The position numbers were made by a program, and so were the translations under genes. Below the pieces are notes generated by a model. That model was not told the DNA's origin. It saw only the letters and a list, made by a program, of their open reading frames with translations, and did not search any database. Below, piece by piece: positions 52,348-63,611 of a DNA stretch of 64,000 nucleotides (positions are counted from its first letter, which is position 1; each line of letters starts with the position of its first letter). This DNA is from Lasiodiplodia sp. COLG20 (Eukaryota > Ascomycota > Dothideomycetes > Botryosphaeriales > Botryosphaeriaceae), in the NCBI GenBank assembly GCA_009801085.1, contig VNWV01000005.1:372001-436000 (forward strand), read 5' to 3'.

Positions 52348-53062
52348 GGCGCAAGGATGCGCAGGAGCGAGTCAAGCAGGACTGCGCGGGTGGCGTGTCG
52401 GTAAGGCTGAGCTGGGTGCGCTGGCCTCGGGGACCGTGTGCTGTTTGGCTAGTTTGGCGGCCGCGGCGCAAAGCCGAACGGTGCAGTTAAAAGAACAAGA
52501 GAAAAAAAAGTCTGCGCGCGGCTGCGTGCGTCGGCGGCGCAGGCAGCAGGCTAGCGGCAGGCGGCACAGGGCGCGTGGGCGGGTGACGGCAGTGGCAGCG
52601 ACAGCAGCAGTCGAAAGTGTCGTTGAGCTGAAGAGCGAGGCAGCGGGCAGTGGATTTACATATCTACTGACTCTATCGTGACGGCCCGCCTCGCAGGGCG
52701 CTCAGACGGGGCGGCACACAGCTGATGGCCGGTGCTGCAGCGAGCGTGGCATTTCTCGTCCGCGCGCGTTATGCTTGCGACACGCCGAAAGCAGGCGGCT
52801 GTGCGCTGGAAGCTCCTCCGCCTACGCCGCGACTCCGCCGCGGCCAATCATCCGCCCACGCCCACCTTTAGTCGTCCATACTTCGCTGCGCGGCTTGGTA
52901 GCCTGCCCGCCAGGCTGATCCCCGCCGGTTTGAGCATGCTCCGTGAGGGATTCTTGTCAGCCGCGGAGTCGTGGGGGAGCCGCCAAGCCAGCCGGCGTTT
53001 GTTGAGGGTTGAGGGCTGCGCAAATCCGTCCCCTCAGGCCCCAGTTTTTCCTATTCGGGGTC
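52348..53062. other. Intergenic region upstream of PFK2/FBPase2 gene
   Basis: GC-rich promoter and leader of the minus-strand bifunctional enzyme gene, followed by the 3' flank of the DUF202 gene. No gene is seen. Confidence 0.45.
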
Positions 53063-53537
53063 TCATGTCGATAGCTTCAGTGTCAGGACCAGCAGCGACG
53101 CGTACGCCGCCACTGATAGCGCTGTCAGCACTGAGACGACGTTGCCGCTGGTCCTGAATTTCTTGCGGTGCAGGCCGTCCTCGCCCACCTCGCTGAAGAA
53201 CTGCTTGTTGCCGTGCTGCCGCCGGAGCAGGCTGGTGAACAGCACCCCGGCCCCGTACACGGCGAACAACGCACCGATGGAGTAGAACTCGGCGGTGAAG
53301 ATCTTCAGTACCACCAGCGCAAATGAAAACTGGCCGAGCGCGGTGCGGATGTAGGCGCCCTCGAAGGTTCGCTGCGCCGCCCGGATCTCAACGAGCTCGT
53401 CGGGCGTCAGGATGACGGAGCGCGCGCGGTGCAGGCGCAGCCGGTATCTGTCTGCTGCATGTCGGCCCTGGCCAGTGTGGTACATGAGCACTCCGGGACC
53501 TGGTCCTGGTCTGAGCGGGCGGGCATACCTCGAACAT
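53063..53537 (-). CDS. DUF202-family membrane protein
   Basis: Two exons on the minus strand (53537-53529, 53467-53063) give 137 residues. Three hydrophobic segments lie in the order seen in DUF202 proteins: a first helix after RTFEGAYIRTALGQFSFALV, a second in GALFAVYGAGVLFTSLL, and a third near the C-terminus after FRTSGNVVSVL. Charged RR/HGNKQFF sequence lies between helices 2 and 3. The preferred start is ATG 53537, which has an excellent CCACCATG context and a first coding exon of only 9 nt (MFE). It is joined across a 61-nt GTATGC-CCAG intron in phase 0. The alternative is ATG 53485 without splicing (140 residues). Cellular function is unknown. Confidence 0.75.
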
Positions 53538-54689
53538 GGTGGCTATTCGTGGTGTTGAGGCGTTGTCTGTCAAACCTCGGTGGAGATTCTCAACGGGGCT
53601 TCTCGTGCGAGTTTCACGTAGAGCAGGCCCGTGCTGTTGCGGTGCCGTGACTATGACTTGTTCTCAGGCTAGAGTCGCGATACACGCTCTGTCAGCTTCT
53701 CCACACAGGACGTCATGTTCTCCGACGCCCGCCATCCTTCGCGACGCACTCCGTACCTGCCTGCTGCTTTTCCGGGCGCACAACACCCGCTCCGGCACCT
53801 TCTGTACGTTCGGACGAACTTCGAGCGCCGCGGGTCGCAAAATAATGCCAAGAGTAGCGGATGCAGCGGAACGGCGGGCCACGAGTCTGTCGCTCGCGTC
53901 AAGGTGCGGTGGTGCGGAACGTGGAGGTGGCGGAGAGGCGCGATGAGACGGAAGGGGCGTACCTCGGGCGCAAAGGCAGCTTCAGGAACGCTCCCAAGGC
54001 ATTCCTGAGGGCGGAGAGAGATGGGCGAGGTTGTGAGAGAAGCGTTGGAGAAGCTTGCTCGGGGAAATGGATCGACGCGTGCCGCTCCAGCCTGCAAACG
54101 CAGCCTTCGCACGCGGTCTGTCTTCGTGCCAAGCCAGCTTCACCTCGGCCCTCCATCACAAGATGTGCATCCTGCCCGGCTTGCTGAGCTGCCTTGCTGC
54201 CTTAGATGAGTTGCGCTGCGCCAGGCACACAGGGTCCAAGCTACTGTGGGGCAAATCTTGGAAAGATTCTCGAGCATGTTTCCGGTGAGGCCAGCAGCGA
54301 CAAAGGTCGCCAACCACGCTCTTCCACAAAGCCCTTTCATCGCTGCCAGCAATGTGAACCCCACTGGCTCGCTCCACCCGCACCACTCACCTCCAATACC
54401 TCGATCCCGAACCCTGCATTGAGGCCCCTCCGACGCGAAAAAAAAAAAAGCTACACGCGCTGCGCACGCGTCGCACTCGCGTCTCCACCGCCACCGACGA
54501 GCTTTCCCCGCCGTTTTGCTTCTTCGCCTTGCTCTGAGGGCCCTGCCACCCAGGCGCACCCTTGAGCAGCTCCTAGGCGGTCTTGGCAACGGAAAGGCTC
54601 TACGGACCACGCTCCAAATCCTTGAGCAAGCACGCATAGCCCAGCGGCGCAACAGGAAAATCAGGCTCAACCTCGAATACAAACTCAGT
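53538..54689. other. Divergent intergenic region, DUF202 / RNase H1
   Basis: A 1.15-kb region between divergent starts. It is GC-rich and contains an A12 run at about 54,437-54,448. Open frames here show no domain. Confidence 0.45.
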
Positions 54690-56004
54690 ATGGCCAAGGA
54701 TAAGGTTTCACCCGCCCCGGACGAGGAGGTTCGCTCAACTGCCGCCACTAGCAATGCCTCGTCAGGCACCAAGAGGAAGCGGGCCAATGAGCCTAAGTTC
54801 TACGCCGTCAAGGACGGCCGCAAGCCTGGCGTCTACGCCAACTACAACGATTGCCTAGAACAGGTAAAGGGCTTCAAGGGTGCCGTGTGTGCGTCTATCC
54901 CCAGCTCCTCTTCATCGGATAACCTGCCCGCAATGCCTCATTTGCTAATCTCTATTTCAACGCCACAGTCAAGTCCTTCCCCACTACGGCCGAAGCCGAA
55001 GCCTTCATTTTGGGCACCGCAAAGAATGACAAGCCCGAGAAGTTCTATGCCGTCCAGAGCGGTCGCGTCCCCGGCGTTTACACGGATTGGCCTTCGGCAC
55101 AGAAGCAGGTGACGGGTTGGACGCGCCCCAAGTACAAGGCATTTCCTACGCGTGCCGAGGCGGAGGCTTTCGTAAAGGATGGCAAGAAGGTCGGCGAGTC
55201 CGTCTCTGGTGTCGTCATCGAGCCCGATACCCAGTCCGAGGGTAAGAAGGCAGAGCCACCTGCGAAGAAACAGAAGAAAGCTGCAGCGGCTGAGGAAGCA
55301 GCAACAGGAGATTCAGGTCCGTTGGAGCCCGGAACCGGCCCGCTTCCAGACGGCGCTGAGGATGGTTTTGATCCACGCATCATACTGAATCCTGAGACAG
55401 GCAAAGTCGAATGGAAGTCGGACGAGCAAATGGCCGCAACGAAGCAGATGCCCACCGGTGACTCCAAGGGCGGCATGCTTAAGATCTACACCGATGGTAG
55501 CTCGCTAGGCAATGGCAAGAAGGGCTCGGTTGCTGGCGTGGGCGTCTTTTTCGGGCCCTTGGACAAGAGGTATCCACCACATGTTCATGATTGCAAATGA
55601 GAGGAGCTAACAATCCCCTCAGAAACGTTTCCGAAGGTCTCAGTGGCGCCCGCCAGACCAACCAGCGCGCCGAGCTCACAGCCATTCAGCGCGCGCTCGA
55701 TATCGCGCCTCTCCAGCGCGATGCAACCATCTTCACAGACAGCAGCTACTCCATCAACTGTGTGACAAAGTGGTATAAGAGCTGGCGCAAGAACAACTGG
55801 ATGACGTCCAGCAAAAAGCCCGTCGAGAACAAGGACCTCGTCGAGGCCATCGTCGCCCGTGTCGAGGAACGCGATAAGCTAGGCACTACGACTCTCTTCA
55901 CCTGGCTCAAGGGTCACGCCGACGACCCCGGTAACGTGGCGGCTGATCAGTTGGCCGTTCAGGGCGCCAGGAACGCCCAGGCTGCGCTGAGAGAGGCGGC
56001 TTAG
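54690..56004 (+). CDS. RNH1: Ribonuclease H1 with two hybrid-binding domains
   Basis: Three exons (54690-54888, 54969-55569, 55623-56004) give 393 residues. Two RNA:DNA hybrid-binding domains are clear, at about 36-80 (PKFYAVKDGRKPGVY) and 91-136 (EKFYAVQSGRVPGVY). A basic/acidic linker leads to the catalytic domain from about 235. Catalytic residues D242 (IYTDGSS), E284 (NQRAELTAI), D306 (FTDSSY) and D375, with H365 in the GHADDPGN loop, are all present. RNase H1 cuts RNA in RNA:DNA hybrids in the nucleus, and often in mitochondria, and so limits R-loops. The first intron splits hybrid-binding domain 1 and has a GTGCGT donor. Yeast Rnh1 shares the two-domain layout. Confidence 0.95.
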
Positions 56005-59000
56005 ATGAGTGAGCTATATGAGATGCCTTTTTTGTGTTCCCCCCGGTCATTTACCTACCCAGTCGGGTTTTGAGGAAGTGAGGTTATGGGATATGCATAT
56101 GTGGTGAGCAGGCGTCGGGAGGATTTCCTTCCGCTTACTCACACTGACTCAAGGTCCCTTGCGCACAAAGGGTACCCGTCGGACATTGTTTCGCAGGGCA
56201 ACAAGGCAGCCGTGTTGGTACCCGGAACAAAAAAAGAAAAAGTTAAAAATACAGCTCGGACTGTCCGGGAGGATTCTGGAAGTGATGAGGCTCTCTCTGA
56301 CATACATATTATTGCCTAGCTGGAAATGATGATACCCTCGATTCTCTTAGCTTATTCTTGTACACACGTTACTTTGTCTCGACTCCGCTTTCTTCAGTCG
56401 ATCTTAATTGCTTCTTTTCACCCCCACGTCAGGGGTTGAAACGGATCATCCATCTGTGATGGGTGCGTTGCATTAGGGGATTTTCTTGGGGTTTCTTGGC
56501 TCTTGGCTGCGAGCGAGTGGATGACCGTCGGCCCGACATCCGTCGGTGGTTGCCTTAAGGGGCAAGTGGCTTTGCGAACATGCGCAGGGTCAAGTGAGCT
56601 GGTCATTCGCGTTTTTTGTATCGATAAGAAACGCCATTCGATAAATTTCAGCTTCCTGGGCTGCTCTAGCATGGGCAAGGAGAGGCGCTTTGCCTGGTTA
56701 TCTGGTATTGGGCAGAGATGCGCCACTTTTTTTATTTCGTTTCGGCGGTTGAACGTCACATGAACTGGTGTCTGCGTAAAGTTCTGTGCAGTCAGATGTG
56801 AGGTTGGCATCTGCATTATTCGCTCATGGATCTCAGCGATTTCGGCTGATGATGCGTGGCCGCATGAGTTAGATAATACTGCTCGTCCTCGATTTTCTCA
56901 AAAAGGAAATCCACGAATTATGGAACTGCCGTTGAGAGGCCGTGAGATCCGCATGAAAGGCACGAGTCGATTGGGTTCATCGTTGTCACGCAGACATTTA
57001 ATCTGCTCCCTAATCTGACATGAAGCGGAGAGGCTGCTTTGAGGTCTCGATATATACTTGAAGCCGCATTTTATAGATGGTCGTGGTGGTTCATGCTTTG
57101 CCATGAACCCGAACTCGTGCGCGGGTGAACATAAACTTGTCACGAGGATTATAAATTGATGATGAATCTCTCTGCTTTGAGCAACGAAGGGTCAAGCGAT
57201 CTTAGCATCTGTAGATGCGTCACATGCGGTTGCTGGGACCTGCTTCTGGTTCTTGGGAATGAATAACACGGCTCAGGCTCTTTCTATAAAGCCAACATCA
57301 ACTCAGTAGCTCAAGTTCAAGCATTGTTGGCCAAACAAATACCATAAAGGATGCTGAACAACTCACTGTCTGGTGAGACACTTCTACAGGATATACTTTC
57401 CCTTTTTCGTCTTCTATTCTTCTGCTGGTTGCTTCTTTTTCCAATGGCGAATGACCAATCTTTGGGGAAACAGTGATTTTTTCATTGGAAATCATGATGC
57501 ACCGCAGTACTCTTTTCTAATGTTAGGGATCTGGAGCATACTGATAGAATTGCTAGCCATCATTTGCTCAAAACAGTGCGGAGTACCAGCAGGCCTCATC
57601 AGAAAAGTCTTGACATTGCAGCGAAGAGTGAGTGCGTGATGATCTTTGCTTGTAACAGGCAACACGCCCCGGAACAAAGCACAGTGTGTACTCCAAGTCT
57701 TCGAAGTCGACGCCCAAATCCGAACTAAGCCCGGTTCAGAAGATTGAGCAACAGAGCCTCATAAAGCTGCGATAGCTTATATAGTAGGTCTCAAACCACT
57801 GCATTCGCGAAGCACTCATCACGAGGACGGTTTTGAAAAGAGGTTACTTTGGCACCTGAGCTTTGTTTTCTGACAACACGTGCAATTTGTCTTTACGCTT
57901 TCTTGTCTCCTCTCACCTGAATTGGACCTTCCTTCTGCCATGGCGATGGGAGCAGCCAGCCGCAAAACAAGGAATTTTTCGGAAACTACAGCACAAATTT
58001 TCATTTTATGGTACGGGATCGCATTATATTACAAAAATGTTCATCATCACCTCCCAAAGTGAAGCTCAGTAGGCTGCATCATAAAAAAGTAATCCCGATG
58101 GTGCAGCTGGAAGTGTGTTGCCATCACAAAAAGAACGAGACAGACAGTAGGTGAGATGAAGAGCTCTCTGTAAGCAATGGAGCTCAAAAGGAATGCAGAC
58201 AGTCAAGAAGGTCTCAAGCCCATGTATTTATGAAGCATTGTCTACTCCATGAGATCGAATTTGGTAAGGCCGAGAGTCATGAGTCTATCAAGCATGGTAC
58301 AAAATCAGCAGGCTCCATTGGCGTGCACCGGGCACTTTTGTGGGATACACGTGAACTGTTACAGATGGCTGGGAGGAACGTGCCATTGCATTCCATGTGA
58401 GGTACGGGTAGCTCGGCAGGAGTAAACACGATTTAAGGCCGCACCAGCTGGATCGCATGTACGATTTGCAATGCTGATAGCTACTCGAGTCATCGTCAAA
58501 ACTATCAAAAAGATGTTACTTGTCGGTGTTTTGGTTTTCTTGTTTTGCAAGTTCATCAAACGTGATGCCGAATCTTGATTGTGCCTTCAGGCTGAGCAAA
58601 GGCATGTAATGATGCCGAGCTCCAAGACTGCACAGTGCATCCGCTCACCGTTACTCCCCAGCAATGTCCATCAACAGCCGTATCGTAGACTTTGACAACT
58701 CGAGGAAAGAGGCCCGATGCGATCAGTAGTCGTTTCCAGGAATCCAGGAAGCGGCAGTGAGCGACGACATTGCTGACGGGGTTGAAACGCTGCAAGACCA
58801 TGATGCAGCCTGTCGCCAACCATAGGGTGTCTCAAAGCACCAGGAATCCTGGCTTTGAAATAGCCGTTCCTTGGCGACCTTCGGTTTTGGAGCGTTGGGT
58901 CCACGAGTCTAGGCCGCAATGGACGCAAATCAAAATCCACTCATTCACTTATTAAGCCGGCCTACGTTGCTTCATCTTCAATCGAAGAGATTGAGAGAGG

Positions 59001-59329
59001 CGCTCCAACGGGGGCGGTCGGGCCACCAGGACGTCCTACTCTCGGTGGTTAGTGTCTCGGATCCACGCTCTTACGGGACTGCACTTTCCTCTTCTATCTA
59101 AGCATTTGGTCTTGAGTTTCCAGCCACTTCTTAAGAGCATGAGGCTGAGTGGCGACATTGCATCATGAGCATTATCATCATCATTACTGTTGGTAAAGTG
59201 GGGTTTGATCTGACATGAAAATCTTAACACTATGGAAATCAAGCGAATTTCACCAATTTAAGAGTTGCGTTTTAATCAAGATATGTATGCGCTGGTCAAA
59301 AAAGAGAAAAAGGCAAGGAGAGTATGAAC
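56005..59329. other. Gene-poor region with relics
   Basis: No intact gene is seen. Composition is more AT-rich than in the housekeeping part. A WD40-like relic lies at 58556-58819 on the minus strand. The rest shows only short random frames. Confidence 0.4.
58556..58819 (-). pseudogene. Possible WD40-repeat relic
   Basis: The minus frame contains a segment with the spacing of a WD40 blade: VSNVVAHCRFLDSWKRLL, then IASG, then VVKVYDTAVDGHCW. Compare the family pattern (V..V.FSPD...LASGS.D.TVK.WD.A.G.C). Only about one blade is readable, and neighbouring frames show no continuation. Fungal NLR proteins often carry WD40 arrays, so it may be a remnant of such a gene. Confidence 0.3.
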
Positions 59330-59770
59330 ACCTTACACCCCAGCCCACTTTGCCTCGCCATCTCATCGTCCTTGATCTGGTCATGCACTTCTTCAAGGTA
59401 CTGGTCGAATTTCCACGAGACCCTGATTTGAATGCTCCAGGTGTTTGGTGGTCAGAGTCTCCTCCCTGAAGAACGCCAACTGGCGCGCCATTATGATGGC
59501 GTTGCGGATCTGGCGGCCATTCATCTCGTATTTGGCAAGTTTGTTGATGCTCGCAAGGATGGTGTCGGTGTCGACGTCCTCCTCAAGCGAATCCAGCCGG
59601 TGTGTGAAGTTCTTCCAAATCTGTTTGCGTTGGGCCATGTCTAGATTGGGGTAGTGAAGAGCGAGCTGGATGCGGGATTTGAAGGCCTCATCGAAGGTTC
59701 CGACCCGATTGCCTGTGAGAGGCAGGGTGCCATCGTAGTACCTGTCCAAGTCAAGTTGTCCTATATGCCT
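59330..59770 (-). pseudogene. Truncated, frameshifted AAA-ATPase relic
   Basis: The minus strand reads the C-terminal third of a fungal BCS1-like AAA ATPase: YYDGTLPLTGNRVGTFDEAF, KSRIQLALHYPNLDMAQRKQ, and NGRQIRNAIIMARQLAFFRE ending at HLE. After HLE (about 59431-59440) the homology continues in another frame (VSWKFDQYLEEVHDQIKDDE), so one base has been lost or gained. No Walker A or Walker B region is found upstream. The sequence before the homology, back to an ATG at 59935, is unrelated. The copy is 5'-truncated and frameshifted, so not functional as an ATPase. Confidence 0.7.
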
Positions 59771-60570
59771 GCTGCGGACTGTCTGACAGAAGCGGAGGCT
59801 CTCAATAGGGCTGGCAAACTGTGAATGGTTGATAGCGCCCTGGATTTGAGCAACTCGAACTTCGTGGATATTTTGTCTAAGACTCGAGAAGTGCGTAAGG
59901 TAGACCCCGTGGTAAGCTGCACATCCGTTAGCCATCGGCGGCGCAGCCGCTTTGCTTTCGTGCGCTTACCGTTCATGGTACTCTCCATCCGTAATCAGCA
60001 TCGGGGACATGCGGTAACTTTCTAACCATTTCACCTCCAAACGTGGAGCAGAGCTTTCATATATTCTTCAGAATCTCGGCAGTGACGGAGAACTACTTGG
60101 AAAATAATTTTTCGCTATCATAAGACAGGTCTCTCCTGCAGTGCAGCCAAGATGCACCCGTTGCGCGTAATTGCGCTCCCGTTGCGCTACCGTTGCGCGC
60201 TCGTTCCGCGATGGTTGCGCATTGCTCAGCTACACGCTGATCAACACCTCACTTTCGCTCTCACTGCGTCTTTACCCCAACACCGCCCCAGATCTCAGAC
60301 TGGGAACCTGATCCATTCTCGTATACACTCCAAGGCAGCAGAGCAAACATGTGGCGATGTATGAAGGAATCAGTGGTATATATTCACCAACGCTTCACTG
60401 GCGGCTAGAGTCACCATTCCTCAGTTCACTGCGTTATTTTTCCTTCAGTCGTTTTCTCGATAAAGTAGGTTTCTCATGTTCAGAAGGAGTTCTCAGCCTT
60501 TGTGCCTTGTCACGTAACTAACATTGTCTTCAGACACACAAAACACTACGTTCCTAAAACAGTTCACAAG
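59771..60570. other. Region upstream of the FAD oxidase gene
   Basis: Non-coding sequence between the AAA relic and the oxidase start. The right half is the probable promoter and leader of the oxidase gene. A repeated GTTGCGC/CGTTGCGC string occurs three times at about 60,158-60,222. Confidence 0.4.
60377..60384 (+). promoter_or_regulatory. TATA-like box of the FAD oxidase gene
   Basis: TATATATT lies about 190 bp upstream of the start codon, at a position that fits a fungal core promoter with a leader of roughly 150 nt. No other TATA candidate lies closer. Confidence 0.35.
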
Positions 60571-62234
60571 ATGCCGCAAGTCTCAGACATCGTCCGCCTA
60601 TTGGCAGCTGCAGTGCTTCCGCTGCATAGCTATGCGGCTTCCAACATGACAGGCTACGATCCCGTAAGTCACCCGCAACTCCCCCATTTTACGCCTCTAC
60701 GAAAGATTGCAAGTTCACTTCAGTTCGCTGAACACAGACAGTGCGACGCTCTCATCCAGGCGGGCCTAGGCAATCGCGTGCTCTTCGCCACGGACCCAGA
60801 GTACGAGCCGCGCATTGAAAGCTATTGGGCTCTGAACACGCGCCTGCACCCATGGTGCATCGTCCAGCCGGAGAACACGTCCGAGATCTCCACAGCCGTG
60901 ACCGCGCTGCTCGGAGCGGGCGACGGGGCCGGAGACTGGCACATTGCCGTGCGCTCTGGAGGCCACCACCTGGCATACACGAACAATATCGACCATGGAG
61001 TCACTATCGATTTGGGCAAAATGGACCAAGCCGTCTACGACAACGAGACCAACATGGCGAGCATTGGTCCCGGCGGCAGGTGGAAGAACGTCTATGCCGA
61101 ACTGCATAAGCAGGGCGTGTTGGTGACCGGCGGCCGCGACGGCGATGTCGGAGTGGGCGGGTTTCTGCTAGGCGGCGGCCTGACGTATTTCATGGGCCGT
61201 CAGGGTTTCGGTGTTGATTCCGTCAAGAACTTCGAGGTTGTTCTCGCCAACGGCACCGTCGTCAACGCGAACAGCGAGGAGAACTCGGATTTGTGGAAGG
61301 CGCTGAAGGGCGGTGGCAACAACTTTGGCATCGTCACCAGATTCGACATGGAGGCTCTCCCGGACAAGGAACTTGCGTATGGCATCCGCATCATGGCCGC
61401 AAACTACTCTTCGGAGCTGGTCGATGCACTTTCTCACTTCACAGACCACTTCCAAGAGTTCGATGACGACGCACTAGTGGGACTTTTGCAGCACAACTCG
61501 TCGACTGACTTGGACGTCATGATGGCTGCGATACACGTCAACACTCAGGGCATCCACAACAGCTCTGGTTTCGAGAAGCTGAACCAGATCCCACCTCTCG
61601 TACCTGATGAGACTCAAACCTTGAGCCTCGCAGCCGCTGCTGAAGACTCTCAACTCCCTGGCAACAAATGGTTCATCACTCATCCCTACCTGTAAGACGG
61701 AAAAAAAAAAAACACTAACAAAAGCCCAGGAGCGTCGGCGCCACCCTCTCCTTCAAAAACGACAAGCGCATCCTCAACCGCGCCGTAGAGCTACACAACA
61801 AATTCGTCCAAGACCTGATCACCGCGCTGGGCCCCAAGACCTTCGACACCATCGTCTTCCTGCAGCCCCTGTGCAAGTTCTTCGGCGACCTCAGCAACAA
61901 GAGGGGCGGCAACATGCTCGGCATCGACGCGCAGCCGCACAACGCCATCGTCTGGACCGGCGCCGTCATGGTCAAATCCGACCAGAAGGCCCTGGCCCTC
62001 GCCCAGACCTGGATGATGGCCATGCTCGCCGAGCTCCAGAGCTACGCCGCTTCGTTGTCTGGCGGTAACAAGTTGCTTTTCATGAATTATGCAGATGCGT
62101 CTCAGGATGCGTTGGGGAGCTATGGCAAGGCGAATGTCGAGCATATCAGGAGCGTGGCTGCGAAGTATGACCCCACTGGTGCGTTCCAGACGCGCATCCC
62201 GGGCGGCTTCAAGATCTCGCGTGTGGATGTCTAG
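60571..62234 (+). CDS. Secreted FAD-linked oxidase, BBE/PCMH type
   Basis: Three exons (60571-60663, 60742-61691, 61730-62234) give 515 residues. A signal peptide covers about 1-22. The PCMH FAD-binding domain starts after WCIVQPENTSEIS. H106 in VRSGGHH fits the 8-alpha-histidyl FAD link. The Cys of bicovalent enzymes is missing from the GGRDGDVGVGGFLLGGG loop, so attachment is probably through one bond. GGGNNFGIVTRF and the C-terminal YDPTGAFQTRIPGGFKI are family signatures; the berberine-bridge tail is short. Such enzymes oxidise sugars or secondary metabolites and are often secreted. Intron 1 (78 nt) is a multiple of three without a stop, so its retention gives a 541-residue form. Intron 2 is only 38 nt. 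No other biosynthetic gene is adjacent. Confidence 0.9.
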
Positions 62235-62791
62235 TGCAAGAGGAGCATTACGGCGCTTTTTTTGCAAGCATGACGACTAATGTCGCAAATTTTAGGACTC
62301 TTTCAGTCCCGCTTTCCATATTCCCTTCTCGTAACAAGACCTTTTCCACTCTCTCCGCCGCTGTAATTACTTCATTGTCGGCCCCTGGGCTAGACTACCG
62401 TTGTTATCCGAGCATACAACAACACTGCTGCTCCAACACCTTCATTTGCAAGCTTTAGAGCCGCACACTCGGCACTGAAATAGCAATATAATCCAAAGGG
62501 ACAGCAGCGTTAGATGCTCGGACATCCTGAACTATTTCCAGCCGCTAATTTGATAGGCTGGACGGCAACTATTCTCTGACCGAATCGCAGGAGTCGAGAC
62601 GCAATCTAGACTACAGCATATTCTACTATATCTCTCATGTAATGACACTTGATCAAAGGAGCATTTCTTCGGCAACAAAGGTGGTGCCATAGGCACTATC
62701 AATATATTTGGGGTCATATGCAATCAGCTCCATCATACTCACATATCTTGAAAACCGGCTCCGGCTATCATACATTCATTACAAGCACAAG
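62235..62791. other. Intergenic region, FAD oxidase to DUF3632 relic
   Basis: Downstream flank of the oxidase gene. No coding signal is seen. Confidence 0.45.
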
Positions 62792-63196
62792 TTAAAGCGA
62801 TGTGGCCTTGGTCAACTCCATCCGCTCAGCCGCCTCCGCAGCAATGCGCTGCGAATCCTCATCCAGCATATTCTCCGTCGAAAGGCGACGAAACCGCACC
62901 CTCCAAAACACCCAGCGCTCCGGCGAAAATCCGTGGCCATGATCCTCCGCCTTCCACAACGTGCTGTCCCCCGCACCCGTCCACCCCTCATAATCGTCGG
63001 CCCAGCCACGCATCTCGTCGCCGAGCACCTCCACCCACTTCGCCGCGGCCGGGATATCCAACCACAGATCCTTACTGCGCTGCGTCTATGATGCGGTTTA
63101 TGCTTTCGTGGTAGGCGTCGACCAGGTTGTGTTGTTGCTCCAAGACCAAGGAGGATATGCGGCTCGCAGCATCGTCCGCGGTTGTTTGGCCGGAGC
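62792..63196 (-). pseudogene. DUF3632-family relic
   Basis: Two minus frames match parts of the fungal DUF3632 family. An N-terminal piece reads LIADVCSGQTTADDAASRIS through IIDAAQ and then meets a stop. A C-terminal piece reads DLWLDIPAAAKWVEVLGDEM, then the typical LWKAEDHGHGFSPERWVFWR, and ends at ATSL. The pieces lie in different frames around 63,065-63,070. I tested a GTAAGG donor there, and none of the downstream AG sites restores phase. The upstream end also hits a stop just before LIADV. The central part of the domain is missing. This is a decayed, internally deleted copy. Confidence 0.6.
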
Positions 63197-63611
63197 AGAC
63201 ATCCGCGATTAGTTAGATCAAGTGGTAAGAAACGGGTGGCCGTTTGGACGGAGTAGTCTCCAGTCTGAGTATTTCGGCTCTTTCACTGAAGACCTAATCC
63301 GACGCGCTCATAGTCATTTTGAGTTAGTGCAACAGTCGGACGATGGGTGCAGAACTGATCAGGGCGTGGACGAGTGGAATGAATGCGCCGTGAAGAATTC
63401 CCTCAGATTCAAGCGGTAATTTGATATGTTTTCCAAGTCGTCGTCTTTTGTAGCGAAGGTATACCTTGAGATGGGTGAGCATGGCCGGGGCTTTAGATTT
63501 AAGGTAACAGCTTTAACTGCACCTCAGGACAGCGACACCGGATGCCCAGCCAAGATCAACGCCGCCAAATTTTCGGCACAATGGTGTTTCAATAAATCAA
63601 CGGAGCAAAGC
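63197..63611. other. Intergenic region before the release-factor gene
   Basis: Non-coding. It includes the 3' flank of the minus-strand gene at the right edge and sequence upstream of the DUF3632 relic. Confidence 0.4.

Noticed and set aside
54516..54689. N-terminal extension of RNase H1 upstream of ATG 54690
   Set aside because: The frame is open but starts without a good ATG, and its Arg/Leu-rich composition is unlike the family; a mitochondrial presequence was considered but not supported.
63062..63195. Intron that would rescue the DUF3632 gene
   Set aside because: A GTAAGG donor exists, but all nearby AG sites fall in a phase that does not restore the downstream frame.
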